DNA from: Dipteronia dyeriana
Lineage: Eukaryota > Streptophyta > Magnoliopsida > Sapindales > Sapindaceae
Direction of reading: 5' to 3'
Length of the DNA stretch: 64,000 bases
Assembly (NCBI GenBank): GCA_032871835.1
Contig: CM065295.1
Coordinates: 88,777,819-88,841,818 of the forward strand
The notes beneath the pieces are model-generated. The model had not been told where the DNA came from, did no database searches, and saw nothing but the letters and a program-made list of their open reading frames with translations. The translations under genes were made by a program, and so were the position numbers. Below, one piece after another: positions 1 to 11,800 of the stretch. Numbering within the stretch: the stretch's first letter is position 1; every line of letters begins with the position of its first letter.

Positions 1-1566
1 TATTCTTCCCACAGCATCCAAGCATATTCCATTCTAGATGTACCGCACATGTGCCATGGAATGAATTTGGAAACACTTTCCACATCGGTGATAATACTAT
101 TTTTCCTATCAGAAATAATAACCAAATCATCAACTTCGCCAACGGCACGATGTAACCTAGTTAGAAACCATTCCCAAGCTTCATTTGTTTTCGAATCACC
201 AACACCAAAAGCTAGAGGAAATATTTGGTCATTTTCATCCATACACACTGCCACAAATAAGACCCCTGTATGAGGGCCTTTCAAAAATGTTGCGTCAATA
301 GCAATTACATGTCTAATCAAAGACAGAAACTCGTCTATGCAGGCTTTAAGGGAAAAAAAACATATACATGAACCTATTAGCCGAAGAGGTCTGTAATAGT
401 TCTAGGATTAGTTTGCTCTAACATGTACAAATATGATGGCAAATTTCGGTATGACTCAACCGGTGTTCCTTGAACCTTATCTAAGGCAATATGTTTGGCT
501 CGATATGCTTTGTGATAGTTACATGAGATGCCAAACTCTTTTTGTATGTCTTGTATAATTTCATTTGGCTTGTATAAACGATGATCACAAAATTTCTCCT
601 TTATGTGTTCCCCTATAACCCGTGCGCTTGCTTGTCTCTGATGCGGAAATCGTGCTTCATTGGAACATGTGTGCTCATGGTCAAATCTTCTAATCTGAAA
701 ATAATATGAATTAGCAACCTTAACTGCATGCAATCGCTATTTGCATTCCTCAACAATGCACCGAACTTGATAACGTGTTGGGTCTGACTTCAGTACCCTA
801 ATCTGGAACCTGTTGGTAAAGGCATACCTACCTAATTGTGATTGCAATTGCTGCTTACTTTCAAGCAATTCACCCACTGCAATACACATATCAACAGGTC
901 TAGGTGCAACTTCACCAAAATTAATAGAATATAATGCAGATGGAAGTGGAACGAGTCTCTGGATATGGGTAAATTGATCATCATACCAAATAGAAACTTG
1001 ATCAGAAATAGGGTCAAACTGTAGTTCTGATACATCATACACATAAACATTTTCATTTATTGTGGTATCATGGAAACCAAAATGACGATGCGGGGAATTA
1101 CCGTTCCTGGCGATTTCTGTAAAACCCTCTCGAATATCATCCAAATGGGCATTTGTGTTAGGCATATCCGCGATGTGCTGGAAATCATATTCAGTTGCAT
1201 GGTGTGGGCGGTAAGGTGATTCTGGATGAAAATTCTGATTCACTTCTGGATGGTCATCATTGATTTGCTCAACACTTATGCAAACTAGAGGGTCAACATG
1301 CTCTCGGCGTAGTAACAATGCAACATCATCATCATCAATAATCTTAATAGGCAAACTAGTATGAATGGTTTGTGCAACAGTCGTAAGAGTAACCCGATAA
1401 TGATTTCTATCAATCCCGATCACGCGGTACACTATATCTAATAGTTGATCATAATTTGCATTCCTTGGAAAATCAAATGCCCCTCCTCTCCGATCGTCAT
1501 ACCAATATACACCGTGATCAGTTTTCCATTCTCCCCCCAATTCAAAACCAATTGTACATTTGTCAT
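1..1566 (-). pseudogene. Broken MULE (MuDR-like) transposase, 3' part outside window
   Basis: Read on the minus strand. The N-terminal part (about 1566-737) ends in a MuDR-type DNA-binding segment: after a GELLESKQQL stretch comes FQIRVLKSDPTRYQVRC with a zinc-finger-like C..C pattern. It continues with a HEHTC segment and a middle region ending NPRTITDLFG. Positions 1-330 give the DDE transposase core: AIDATFLKGPHTGVLF, then QIFPLAFGVGDSKTNEAW and VIISDRKN, supplying the first two catalytic Asp. The gene is broken. The natural ATG (1564-1566, MTNVQLVLNW) is out of frame with the body across the C-run at 1533-1538. Two tandem stops lie at 374-379. A further frame change is needed near the A-run at about 351-360 to reach the core. 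The third catalytic residue and C-terminus would lie left of the window. Family assignment is firm; some breaks could instead be introns. Confidence 0.85.
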
Positions 1567-1651
1567 CTTCAACCTTGGAAACATCAATTAAAATAAACTT
1601 TAATACATCAAAAATAAGGAGTGTAAATTATTATTATTATTTTCTTCTTCT

Positions 1652-1985
1652 TCTTCGGGTCAATGGTGACCCGATCGGGTCACCCTTGACCCGAAGGACA
1701 ATTTTAAGGCATCGGGTTAGGGGCAACCTGAAGCCATAAAATTGGTCTTCGGGTCAGGAGTGACCCGATCGGGTCACCATTCACCCAAAGACGAATTTCA
1801 TGGCTTCGGGTTGCCCCTAACCCGATGCCTTAAAATTGGTCTTCGGGTCAATGGTGACCCGATCAGGTCACACCTGACCCGAAGACCAATTTTTTAAGGC
1901 TTTGGGTAAGGGGCAAGTCGAAGCCATGAAATTGGTCTTCGGGTCAATGATGACCCGATCGGGTCACACCTGACCCGAAGACCAA
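1652..1985. repeat. Array of palindromic cores with spacers in alternating orientation
   Basis: Four copies of a core of about 44 bp start near 1652, 1748, 1841 and 1938. Each is an inverted repeat centred on TGACCCGATCGGGTCA (the third copy has one change) with TTCGGGTC..GACCCGAA outer arms. The spacers of about 48 bp between them (1700-1747, 1794-1840, 1887-1936) carry an ATCGGGTTAGGGGCAA-type sequence and alternate in orientation: forward, reverse, forward. The true period is therefore about 190 bp. It lies just upstream of the MULE transposase reading frame and could be subterminal transposon sequence. No function is assigned. Confidence 0.85.
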
Positions 1986-2225
1986 TTTCATGGAACCCAA
2001 AAAAAAAAACTCACCTTATTAACACTTTTATGCCTCCAAATGGATTTTTTTTTTACAAGAGCTCAATGTTTAGTTTACTTCTTTTCTTTTCTTTTTAATC
2101 ATTGGTTGGTTAAAAGTAATAATTATAATAAATATGATGTTTATAATTTAAGTTGGGGTATTTTTGGAAGTTTGGGGCATTTTGCAACTTTTTGCCTACA
2201 TATAGGCCCTCATATGGGGCATTTT

Positions 2226-3085
2226 TACTAAAATCCCAACGAATAATGTTAGAAACATTGTATTGAATAAAATCAACTAATAATTCCCTATATTCATAAT
2301 TTTTAAAAAGCAATTTATAAGTAGAATTTCATCGAGTTGGAACATCACGATAAAATCTAATGGTACACCTACCCCTACGTTTATAAAATTTTGCCAATGC
2401 TTTCATTACAGAAGCATTTTTCCACAAATAATGAAGAGTGTCTCTAATAGGTTTAATAAAATTTTGAAGAACCTTTAATCCACTTTGAATACATAAATTT
2501 AAAACATGACAAACACATCTTTGATAAAAAAATCTACCACCAATAAATAAAAATCGCATAACTCACGCAACAAAGGAATAATTGTAGTATTGTTGGAAGC
2601 ATTATCAAAACCAATTGGAACAATTTTGTTTTCAATTTTATACTCTTCAAAAATAATTTTAGGTATTTTATAAATATGATCAGCAGTATGTGAATCATCT
2701 AAAATTCTAATTGCAATAATTCTTTTTTACATTGTCCATGCATTATCCATATAATGACAAGTGACATCCAAATATGAATGCATTTACTGATGGTCATCAG
2801 CACATATCGAAGCATGACCTTTATAATTATCAAAATTCTTTTGCAATTTCTTTTTTTTTTCTATAAATATTATTAAGTGTACGTGTGTGAGTGGTTCTAG
2901 AAACGCGACATGCAACGAGATTTAATGCTTGTTGACAATAATTAATAAAAATAAAAAATCACCAAAACCAAGTGGTAAGTGTTCTACATCCACCATTCTA
3001 GCTAAATGATCTCTATTATTTTGCATCACTAATAGGTTATGGGGAAGTGTAACTGGTAATTTGGCTTTGTGAACGGCCTATGACC
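2226..3085 (-). pseudogene. Broken hAT-family transposase fragment
   Basis: Minus-strand translation shows hAT transposase landmarks in order: a LPHNLLVMQNNRDHLARMV segment, DNYKGHASICADDH, YLDVTCHYMDNAWTM, the GFDNASNN motif of the catalytic core, RCVCHVLNLCIQSGLKVL, and DVPTR followed by NSTYKLLFKNYEYRELL. The gene is dead. The Trp codon of the usual DVxTRWNST motif is TGA (2329-2331), and other stops interrupt the conserved frame (for example in the DDH..MHS region). The C-terminal dimerisation part is absent. The upstream end is cut by the element starting near 3086. It is a remnant of a zf-BED/RICESLEEPER-type transposon. Confidence 0.85.
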
Positions 3086-4034
3086 TCTTCGTTTGGATGC
3101 TTGGTCGGTATGGTGGCATCTTTACATGGGAATGAGAATCTTAAAGCATTCCCATGTTTGGTAGCAGGTTTGAGTTTTTGTTTCCTTGGAAAGTGATTTC
3201 CATCAAAATAGGTGGGTTTCAGATTACCTCCATCTGATTCCCACAGTGGGACCTACCATTATTAGAAAAAATTATTTTTATTTTATTATCTTGCTCTCTG
3301 TTCTTCACGTTGCTTCTCAGCAATAATACCAAAATTCCCCGATTTCCTTTCTAAAATCCCTAATCAAAACACAATCATAACTCACAAATAATCTTGTATT
3401 AAACCATTATCAAATCAACATCTCAAACATCATCACCAACACAAAAAGGAAAAAATAAATTGCAGAAAGGAAAAATCTTGGGTTTCAGATGATGAGGGCG
3501 TCAGCGGCGAGCTTCGATGAGGACGACGGCAGCGGCGATCTTCGACGACGACGACGCCAGCGACGACTACGACGAAGACGACAACGGGCTTCGAAGACTA
3601 CGACGGCAGTGGGCTTCAAAGACGACGACAGCGGGCTTCGACGACGACGGGCTTGGCTGAAGAAGATGGCGACGACGACGACGAGCTTGGCTGAAGAAGA
3701 CAACGGGATGGAGGCAAACACGACGGTGATCTGGAGAGAGAGAGAGAGAGAGGAAAGGAAAAAAAAATGAGAAATGGATATGGGTAATTTTTGTAAGTAT
3801 ATATAACGATTTTAATTTTAATTTTTTAATTTTTTTTAGTTTTTAATAAAAAAATAAAAAACAAATTCCCATGTACAACCAAACACTATTACTTAATATT
3901 CCCAGGAATCCGATATAATATTCTCATACATGACCAAACACATACATACAACTTTCCCAGTAATCACATTACTGGGTTTCACTTTTCCAGGAATCACATT
4001 ATTTTGATTGCCCCATACCAAACGGCCCCTTAGT
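3086..4034. mobile_element. Non-autonomous DNA transposon (degenerate, MITE-like)
   Basis: The ends look like degenerate inverted repeats around a CGTTTGG core: CCTCTTCGTTTGGATG at the left and ACCAAACGGCCCC followed by TTA at the right. The right end fits a PIF/Harbinger-like TTA target but the left end lacks a clear partner TTA, so the superfamily is uncertain. The middle (3489-3720) is a GAC/CGA triplet-rich tract that keeps frames open by composition; I do not call it a gene. The left border of the 16 kb duplication lies inside it (3373), so unit 2 carries only the right part, 19300 to about 19968. Confidence 0.5.
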
Positions 4035-4565
4035 AGTTCAATGAGATGAAATCTCTTGTGAGCCTATTTCACCCGATTTAATTCTCATTACAATTTTCTC
4101 TCACTTCATTTTCTCCCTTCTCTCGATTTGATCTAATCTCTCTCCTCTCCATTCTATTCTAAACTTCTTCTCTGTTCTTCAAATTCTCCAGATAATTCCT
4201 AGCTAACTTGTAAAACAGAGTAACAACATTAACTTCAACCACCTAAAACAACAACTAAATCCAATTAGAAACTCTAAGCACAACACTAAACTCAATCACA
4301 CACATCCACCGATCACCATCGAGGCATCGACCACCACCCTCATCGATCGAGAGAGATAAAATGAGGAAGAAGTTGAAGCTCACCCAAAATTAGAGCACAC
4401 CAATCAACCAGAAACGACAATAGAAAGGCCCAAGCACAACAACCGGAAACGATCTCGATCTTTGTTTGATTTCCAATTTGAATATGGTTGAGAGGAGAAG
4501 AAAATGTTTGGGTGTTGGTGTGGTGGTCTGGTGAGCGGAGAAGAAACTGTTCCTGATCTGGGTTG
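4035..4565. other. Non-coding stretch between transposons (copy at 19969-20499)
   Basis: CT-rich then A/C-rich sequence with scattered stops. I see no gene or repeat border here. Because it lies between transposon insertions it may itself be old transposon sequence. Confidence 0.5.
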
Positions 4566-4573
4566 GGTGAGTG

Positions 4574-4888
4574 TAGAGGTGTCTACGGTTCGGTTAAACC
4601 GTTCAAAACCGATCCGAAATCGTCCAAAAAAAACTGTAACAGTAACCGAAACCAACAGTTACGAAACCGGTTGGAAACTGATTACGAGCCGGTTCGGTTA
4701 CGGTTTAGTCTCCCAAAAAACCGACCAAAAACCGCCGATTTTATTTAAAAAAAACACATAAAAACCGCCCAAAACCGTCCAAAACCGCCCAAACCGTCGG
4801 TTACAAAACCGAACCCAAATCGTGTATGACGGTTTTGGTTACGGTTTCCCCTCTCCACGGAACCGAAACCGAACCGTGGACACCTCTA
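4574..4888. mobile_element. hAT MITE with perfect 8-bp target duplication
   Basis: The ends are TAGAGGTGTCTACGG and CCGTGGACACCTCTA, an imperfect terminal inverted repeat. It is flanked by the direct repeat GGTGAGTG at 4566-4573 and 4889-4896, the 8-bp signature of hAT insertion. The interior is rich in AACCG/CGGTT strings and has no coding potential. Confidence 0.85.
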
Positions 4889-4911
4889 GGTGAGTGTTTT
4901 ACATGTATAAT

Positions 4912-6541
4912 AATAAAAAAAGGTATATATCATTTTCATCCCTATGGTTTACCATATTATCAATTTTGATCCTTATCGTTTCAGTGTTGACCATGCAGGT
5001 CTCTGTCGTTTCATTTAATCCATATTTGGTCCCTACTGTCCAATTCCGTTAAGGTTTTTTAGAATCATGTCAGGTCAACGAGGGTAAGACGGTAATTCAA
5101 CATTAGAGTTTTAAGAAGCCGGTCTGATGAAAGGGCATAATGGTAGTTTTGAAATTAATTAAATAAAAAATGAAAAAAAAAATATAAAACTAATTAAATT
5201 TAAAAATAAGATTAATTAAATTTATAATTAATTAAATTTAAAAAATAAAACTAATCAAGTTGAAAAATAAAACTAATTTAACTAATCAAAAGTCATCCCA
5301 ATCACCAACACCTCTTACCATCGGTCAACACCTCTCACCGCCCATAAACACCATCACCTCTCACCGCCTCTCACTACCTTCACACTATATTCACAAACCA
5401 AGAAAAAAAATTACAATCTCTGTCACGCACACACCACCACCATCTGTCTCACTCTCACGCACACACCACCACCAAACCACCATTTCTTTCTCTCACATAC
5501 AGCCGGGTTCGAATCGGATATGGGTTCGATTTAAACCCCTCCACGAAATTAGTCTCAGTCGACCAGAAGCGACCCAACACCCAACACCCAAGAACGGCCA
5601 ACATCATCGCACCAAATCACAAGCACACCTAGAAATCAAATTGCCGTCGTCGCGAATCACACCACCACAAGTCCTCTCTTCTCGTTCTCTCTGGTCTATC
5701 TGGATCAAGTCTCTTGGAGATGGAGCCTTGATTTGTCATGGAGCTGTTAGGCATATTATTATTATTTTTTTCCATTTTTTTTAAATATGTTCTTTGAAAT
5801 GTTTGGATGTTGGTTTAGAGTTGTGTTTGGTTGTTGAGAAGGTGAATAATGTGGTGAGTTGGTTCTATTTAGGTATGGGTGCAGGCGTCGCTGTGCGAAA
5901 TCGATGATGGTGATTTCAGGTGGGGGGTGGACTGGTTGGTGGTCGTTTGGATGTGGGATTGGGTTGGTTTGTTGGTTCGAACCCAGGTGATTGTGGTTTA
6001 TTTTAGGGTTTGTGTTTGTATTTGTATTTGATTTTAGGAATTAAGCAAGTGGTTGGGATGAATTTTTCTTGTTTGGGGATGAATTTTGACGAAGTCTGGT
6101 GTTGGGTGTTGGGTCTGTTAGAATCTCCAATTTTTTTGTTATTTTGATGTTGGGTCTGTTCGAATTATTATTATTATTTTTAATTTTAGGTTGATTTTTT
6201 TTTTGTTTTTCTTTTTCTTTTTTACACATGTATCTAGTATTGATCCAGACTGGGTCTCCATTGGATTGGGTGTGTTTGGTGGTGGTGATGAATTGGTGTG
6301 TAGGTGGTGGTAGTGGTGAACATCATAAGGTTAGGTGGGGGCAAAATTGTCCTTACAAGCCCATCAGACATTTTAAGGGGTATAACGGTTATTTGACCAT
6401 CTGATCAAGTCAGGTGGTCGGATTTTAACGAAAAATGTTACAGAAAAATTAAACGGGTCAACACTAAAATGACGATGACTGAAATGGATAATATAATAAA
6501 CCATTGAGACTGAAATGATATTTACCAAAAAAAAGTTGTCA
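4912..6541. mobile_element. Non-autonomous MULE with long TIRs and 9-bp target duplication
   Basis: The two ends form long inverted repeats of roughly 75-80 bp. From the left the sequence reads GGTATATATCATTTTCATCC; the complement of the right end reads GGTAAATATCATTTCAGTC; both run on to a GTGTTGACC string. The 9-bp direct repeat ATGTATAAT flanks it (4903-4911 and 6542-6550), as expected for Mutator-like elements. There is no transposase. The open stretch at 5260-5784 is low-complexity and contains a genomic-style mix of CACCACC and TCTCTC strings. It inserted only 14 bp to the right of the hAT MITE. Confidence 0.8.
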
Positions 6542-6550
6542 ATGTATAAT

Positions 6551-8370
6551 TTTTTTTTTTAAAATAATTACCGAACCGTCAAAACCGATTGCACCGGACT
6601 GGAACGGGGTAAATCGGAATCGGAACCAGCGATTCGGAACCAAAAATCGAAACTGGTCCAAACCGGGGATCCTCTCTAAATAGGGGTGGGTATTTATAAG
6701 GAACAGATAATTTCATTCAAATCCTAATTTTTTTATAAACTATTACCTTTTTAAAGGTATTTGTCATATTTATAACTTTAGTCTCTTATTTTTTTTTAAA
6801 TACATCACTTCATTCCTTTGACCAAATAATCCATAGTCATCTATAACAAAATATATGAAAAGTTCCACTCTGCCCTTTTTATTATTTAATCTTGCTTGAA
6901 AGGGCAGTTTTGCCTTTGATTGTTTTTGTTTTTACACCTTTACATTTAAATAAAATGTACAAAATATCGTTATTATGTAGTGTTTTTTTTATATATTTTT
7001 TTATAATTTCGTAATTCATTTCACATACTTTCCAAAATTTAATATTAAAATGATTTAAACAACAAAATAAAAAATAAAATAATTACAGATAACAGAAAAA
7101 ATAGATAATGTAAAATATTATTTTTTTATATTAATTTGTTATCTAAAAAATTAATTAAACGAAATTATATTAAACTTAAAATTAAAATTTAAAAACTGGG
7201 TGGGTGGAGAGGTAAGATCGCTCAAATTGCCTGTCCAGGTCCAGTTTCAGAAACGGTTTGAAACTTTTTAATTTGCTCAAAAAATTGGAGGTCAAAATGT
7301 TTCAAAAAACGGAAACAGTTTTCGACCAGTGTTTGGAAAATCTCTGAAACAGTTTCAACCTTTCGAAAAAAAAATGGAGGTGGGTTTGGGTGGTTTCGGT
7401 TCCGAGATAAAGGGTGGGTTCAGGTGCTCTGGTTCGTGAGGCGTGGGGGTGGGTCTGGGTCTAATCGGCGCGCGAGATGATGGGTCGAACAGGTTCACGG
7501 CGGCACAATGAGGAATGGGTCTCGTCAGTTATGGATCATGCGATAGGTGAGGGGTGGGGCTTTACTGGTGGCGAAATGGAGAGGTGGGTCTGGGTCCAGT
7601 CACCGGAGAGATGAGGGGAGGTTCAAGCTGGTTCACGACGGCTCGATATGGATTGGGGCATGCCGGTCCTGGTTCGCACGATAGATGGGGGTGAAGCTCG
7701 GGTCTAGAATTCATGTCAAACGAAAAACCATTCAATCAAATTTTTTTGGGAACTTTGTACCGGAAATCCATACCTCACATTTTATCTAACACGAAAGATG
7801 AAGCAGGCGATTGAAGATGAGACTGGGGTGGTTTATTAAAGATAAAGAGATAGGATTGAAACCATTTAAAAAAATTTAATCAATGGTAATTGATTGAAGA
7901 TGGAGAGGGAGGCGGTTGATTGAAGATGGAGAGATAAAGTTGAAAGTTTTTTAAAATTTTAATTTTGTTTTGCCAGAAGTTTTAAAAGTTCAATTAATTG
8001 CAGTTATTATTTTTAGTGCTGTAAAGACTAAAATAACCTTACATGTGTTATCTTTGATTAACAACAGTATTAAAGCAATGTATTTTGGAAAAAATAAATT
8101 ATTAAAGTTAGGAATATGACAAAGACCTTTACAAATGTAACATTTAGTAAATATGTCAGGGTTTTAATGAAATTGCCCTACAGGAAATTAGGAAAAGGGT
8201 TAATGAAAAAAAAAATGATTGCACCAAACTTTTTTTTTATATAAAAAAATAAAATAAATATTATTTAAATAATAGAACCGGGTTCAAGTTTTAGTTTGGT
8301 TCTAATAATAGTAGTTTCGGTTCAAACCGAACCGTTGGTTCGAACAGAACTGCGGTCACCTCTATCGTGA
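6551..8370. other. Repeat-derived region upstream of A1 (copy at 22529-24348)
   Basis: This 1.8 kb holds AACCGG/CGGTT-rich blocks at both edges (6571-6680 and 8275-8364). The right one ends GCGGTCACCTCTA like a hAT terminus, but I could not find a matching left end with an 8-bp duplication. Between them are AT-rich sequence and a G-rich tract (about 7190-7720) with repeated GGGTCTGGGTC-like strings. No coding region is recognised. Probably one or more decayed hAT-type elements. Confidence 0.5.
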
Positions 8371-8726
8371 TTCTCTGTTGTATAAGACTTTATATTTAAA
8401 AAGAAACTGTTTTGTTAGCTCTAGTTTTCAGTTCCCGAAAGAAAGGCAGTTACATATATGTTTGATATGTTGTTAGTTACAGCTTGCTAGATCTCACTAG
8501 CTTTACTATCTTACTACCTTCGTTTTACACACGTGTTGATTTGAATTGTGAGTAAAGATGAGACAACATTGGATTACTTTGAAAAGTGAACCTGCCTAGC
8601 ATTCCCAGACACAAGATACTTATTTGGGTCTACCAACAGTTGTTCAAAGCCGATTTCCATTCCACCAACAATTCGTCAGCTGTCTGTCCTGATGACTTGC
8701 ATCTTCATTTCAAAAATAATACTGTA

Positions 8727-8748
8727 ATATATATATTTATATATAATC
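8727..8748 (+). promoter_or_regulatory. Probable TATA region of SCPL gene A1
   Basis: An ATATATATTTATATATAAT-like tract lies about 100 bp before the A1 ATG and is followed by a CTTTTT-rich leader (8790-8820) that runs almost to the start codon. The identical arrangement is at 24705-24726 for the unit 2 copy. The call rests on position and composition only. Confidence 0.4.
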
Positions 8749-8842
8749 CTCTAATTCATTATCAAACATCGCCTTCTAGCTTGCACTATTTTTCTTTTTC
8801 TTTTTCTTTTTTTCTTTTTAATTATTTTCACCACTTCGAAAA

Positions 8843-11800
8843 ATGTTGTCCAGTTCCATAATTAGTCTTCATTTGCGTCTGTTTGTTCTACTAGTTTTCT
8901 CGGCAAATGCTGTTTTCTCAGCCACTACAGTCAAGACTCTTCCCGGATTCGATGGTGAATTGCCGTTTACACTTGAAACCGGGTATGATGCATGCGTGCC
9001 GGCACTCAATTTGAACGAACATTGTGGTTCGGAGGTCTCTTGAACATGTTTATTTATCTTTTAATGTAATAATTTCAGTTTAATATTAACGTTGAGCTTT
9101 AAATAAATAATATATGAACAGATATACAAGTGTGGGTGAAATTGAGTTCTTCTACTACTTTGTGGAGTCAGAAAACAACCCCGCTGCTGACCCTCTTTTC
9201 CTTTATCTAAACGGAGGGCCCGGCTGTTCTGGTTTGAATGGATTCTTTTACCAGATTGGTTAGTCTTTACTCTTTACCATTCTTATTTTCTTATCTTTCA
9301 AATAATCAATATGCTTTTTTTTTTTTTTTCAACTAATATACTCCGATATCAACTTATCAAGACACAAAAAACTAATTTAATTGTGGGAAAGTTGCACAGA
9401 AACCCCTAATATTAAGTATAATTGCAACTTTTGTTCATAATTATACAAACATCCCCGGTCATTAAGGGTCAAAGCTTTTAATATTACTTCTGCAATTATG
9501 AATAAAAGTTGCGCACACATGCAAACATGCAATCATGCCTAATGTCATGAAATGTTTATACAATTTATCCAAAATTAAAAGGTAAATTGCTTTAGTTTTT
9601 TATATTTACTCACATGTCAAAAATTAATTTGATATATTAGATCAACACTACCATTTGCTTCCTTAAAAAAGGACAAAAAAACTATACCATATATGCTGAC
9701 ACTTGCGGCGCTTTACGTCTATATGTTTAACATAATCCTTTAATTATATAATTCGTAATAATGCAATAGTTAGATTAAAATCTATTACCTATTTATGTTT
9801 AACTTTTTTTACCTGATAAACTAAAGGGAATAGTGCCGCTTCTCGATTTTTATTTTTCAACAATACATTTATCTGACTGAGGCACTGAGCTAGAGTTAAC
9901 CATAATTTTTAACATTTTTTTGTTAGTTTAATGCATTTTTAGAGGTATGAAATGATGATATTTTTAAAATTTTACTATTAATATGGGATTTGAGTGTGTG
10001 TGTGATTGGGTTTGAGACTTGAGAGCAATATGTTATATGCATACAAACTGTTTGATGAAATGACAATCAGAGTTGTCATACATTTGTCGAATCAAAAATT
10101 AAACTGCCGTAAAGTTCATGTCTTGCTTGACCCAATAGCGTGGTACTACTCTACTACCTTTGAAAGTCCTCTAGAGGTCTATTATCATCCTGTGTTTCAT
10201 ATATATATTCTTAGATTGATAATGTCTCTATGTTTCTTCACAGGCCCGTTAAAATTCTCCGTGGCTAATTACACCGGAGGCTTGCCAACTTTGCTATATG
10301 AACCATCTGCGTGGTCGAAGGTAGCACAAAATATTACACTGCCAACGCTTTTTGTATTTTTCACAAAATAGAATGTTTGTTTTATTTAACAATGTTTTTG
10401 CCCTGTTTTCATTCTAACTGGTGGCTCTGGTTTTTGCAGACTGCCAACATTATATTTTTGGATTTCCCAATTGGAGCTGGTTTCTCTTATGCAAACACCA
10501 CGGATGCTTGGAACACAACCGACATTAAAGCATCAGCACAAGCTCATACTTTTCTAAGAAATGTGAGGGAACAGATTATGATAACTAAATGAATCATTTT
10601 ATGCAATTAGTAATCTATGACAAAGACAGAACCTTGGTTGAATTCAATTTAATATATATATATATATATCTTGTCGCTAAAGGTACATGTTAAAGAAGGC
10701 CTATTTCTTATTTGTTTATGTACTTATTATCTGCACTGTAATCCAGTGGTTGAGAGATCATCCAGATTTCCAGACAAATCCAGTCTACATTGGTAGCGAT
10801 TCATATGCAGGAATAAATGTTCCCATTATCGCCCTTGATGTAATAGAAGGTGATTAATGTTCAAAAAGCATCTAATGACAGTGTTTAGTATCAATATTTA
10901 GATTCTGCCTAAAAATTCTGATAAGTATTTCTCTGTTTCTGGACTTGCAGGCAATACAGCTGGACTTGAGCCAAATGTGAATTTGAAAGTACAGACTTTA
11001 ATTCTCCCATGACTTTCAGTTTGTTTGTGATCGTAATTCCTTTATTTAATTTATTATTGTTCATTACAGTGTATGTAATGTTGATGAAGTTGATCTTGAT
11101 TACAGGGACTGTCACTAGGATGTCCACACACAGATACAATCGTTGAAACCAATGCAAAAATACCCTTTGCTCACAACTTGGCGCTTATATCAGATGAAAT
11201 GTATGAGGTAATTAAAAGCCCATTTGACCAAGAGATCTTGTGTTTGAAATTTGAATCCTGAGAAAAAATGGGTCCATTCATGAAATACATGTGACAAATC
11301 CATCTGTTAATTAAGTTCAACATGATCCATGTGCAATGTTATTATAGAAAAGCCACTAGCATGACTAATAGTTCGTGGTTTTGCATTTTTTCCAGTCAGC
11401 AAAACAGAGCTGCAATGGGACTTATGCTGATGTGAATGCAACAAATACTGAATGTGTAGAGTCTCTTGATGCAATAACCGAGGTTTGATGAATCTTAAAT
11501 GTTTTTATATATTAACATTAATGTCTGCTACAAGTTTTAGGAGCATCAAGATTGAGTAGAGACTAATTGTTCGATTTTGTAGTGCATTGAATTGATAAGT
11601 CCTCAAAATATTCTGGATGCCAACTGTGCTCTCTTATCTCCGGAAGCTAAAGAAGTAAAGAATAGAAGATATCTCAGCGGAAATGCAGGAAATTTCTTAC
11701 TGCAACCCCATAGAGTTGGAGACTTATATTGTCATGTATACCTCTCTCTCTCTCTCTCACCCTCTTTACATTTGCACTAATGTGTTTGTCTGCTCGATGA

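Noticed and set aside
3489..3770. Open frames on both strands, Arg/Asp-rich (also at 19412-19721)
   Set aside because: The tract is a GAC/CGA triplet repeat that avoids stops by composition in several frames.
5260..5784. Open frame of 174 codons (also at 21238-21762)
   Set aside because: Low-complexity CACC/TCTC sequence inside a TIR element with a 9-bp target duplication; no domain, and its high conservation comes from the segmental duplication, not from selection.
8586..8861. 91-codon frame overlapping the A1 start
   Set aside because: It lies in the promoter and pyrimidine-rich leader, in a frame other than that of the SCPL signal peptide.
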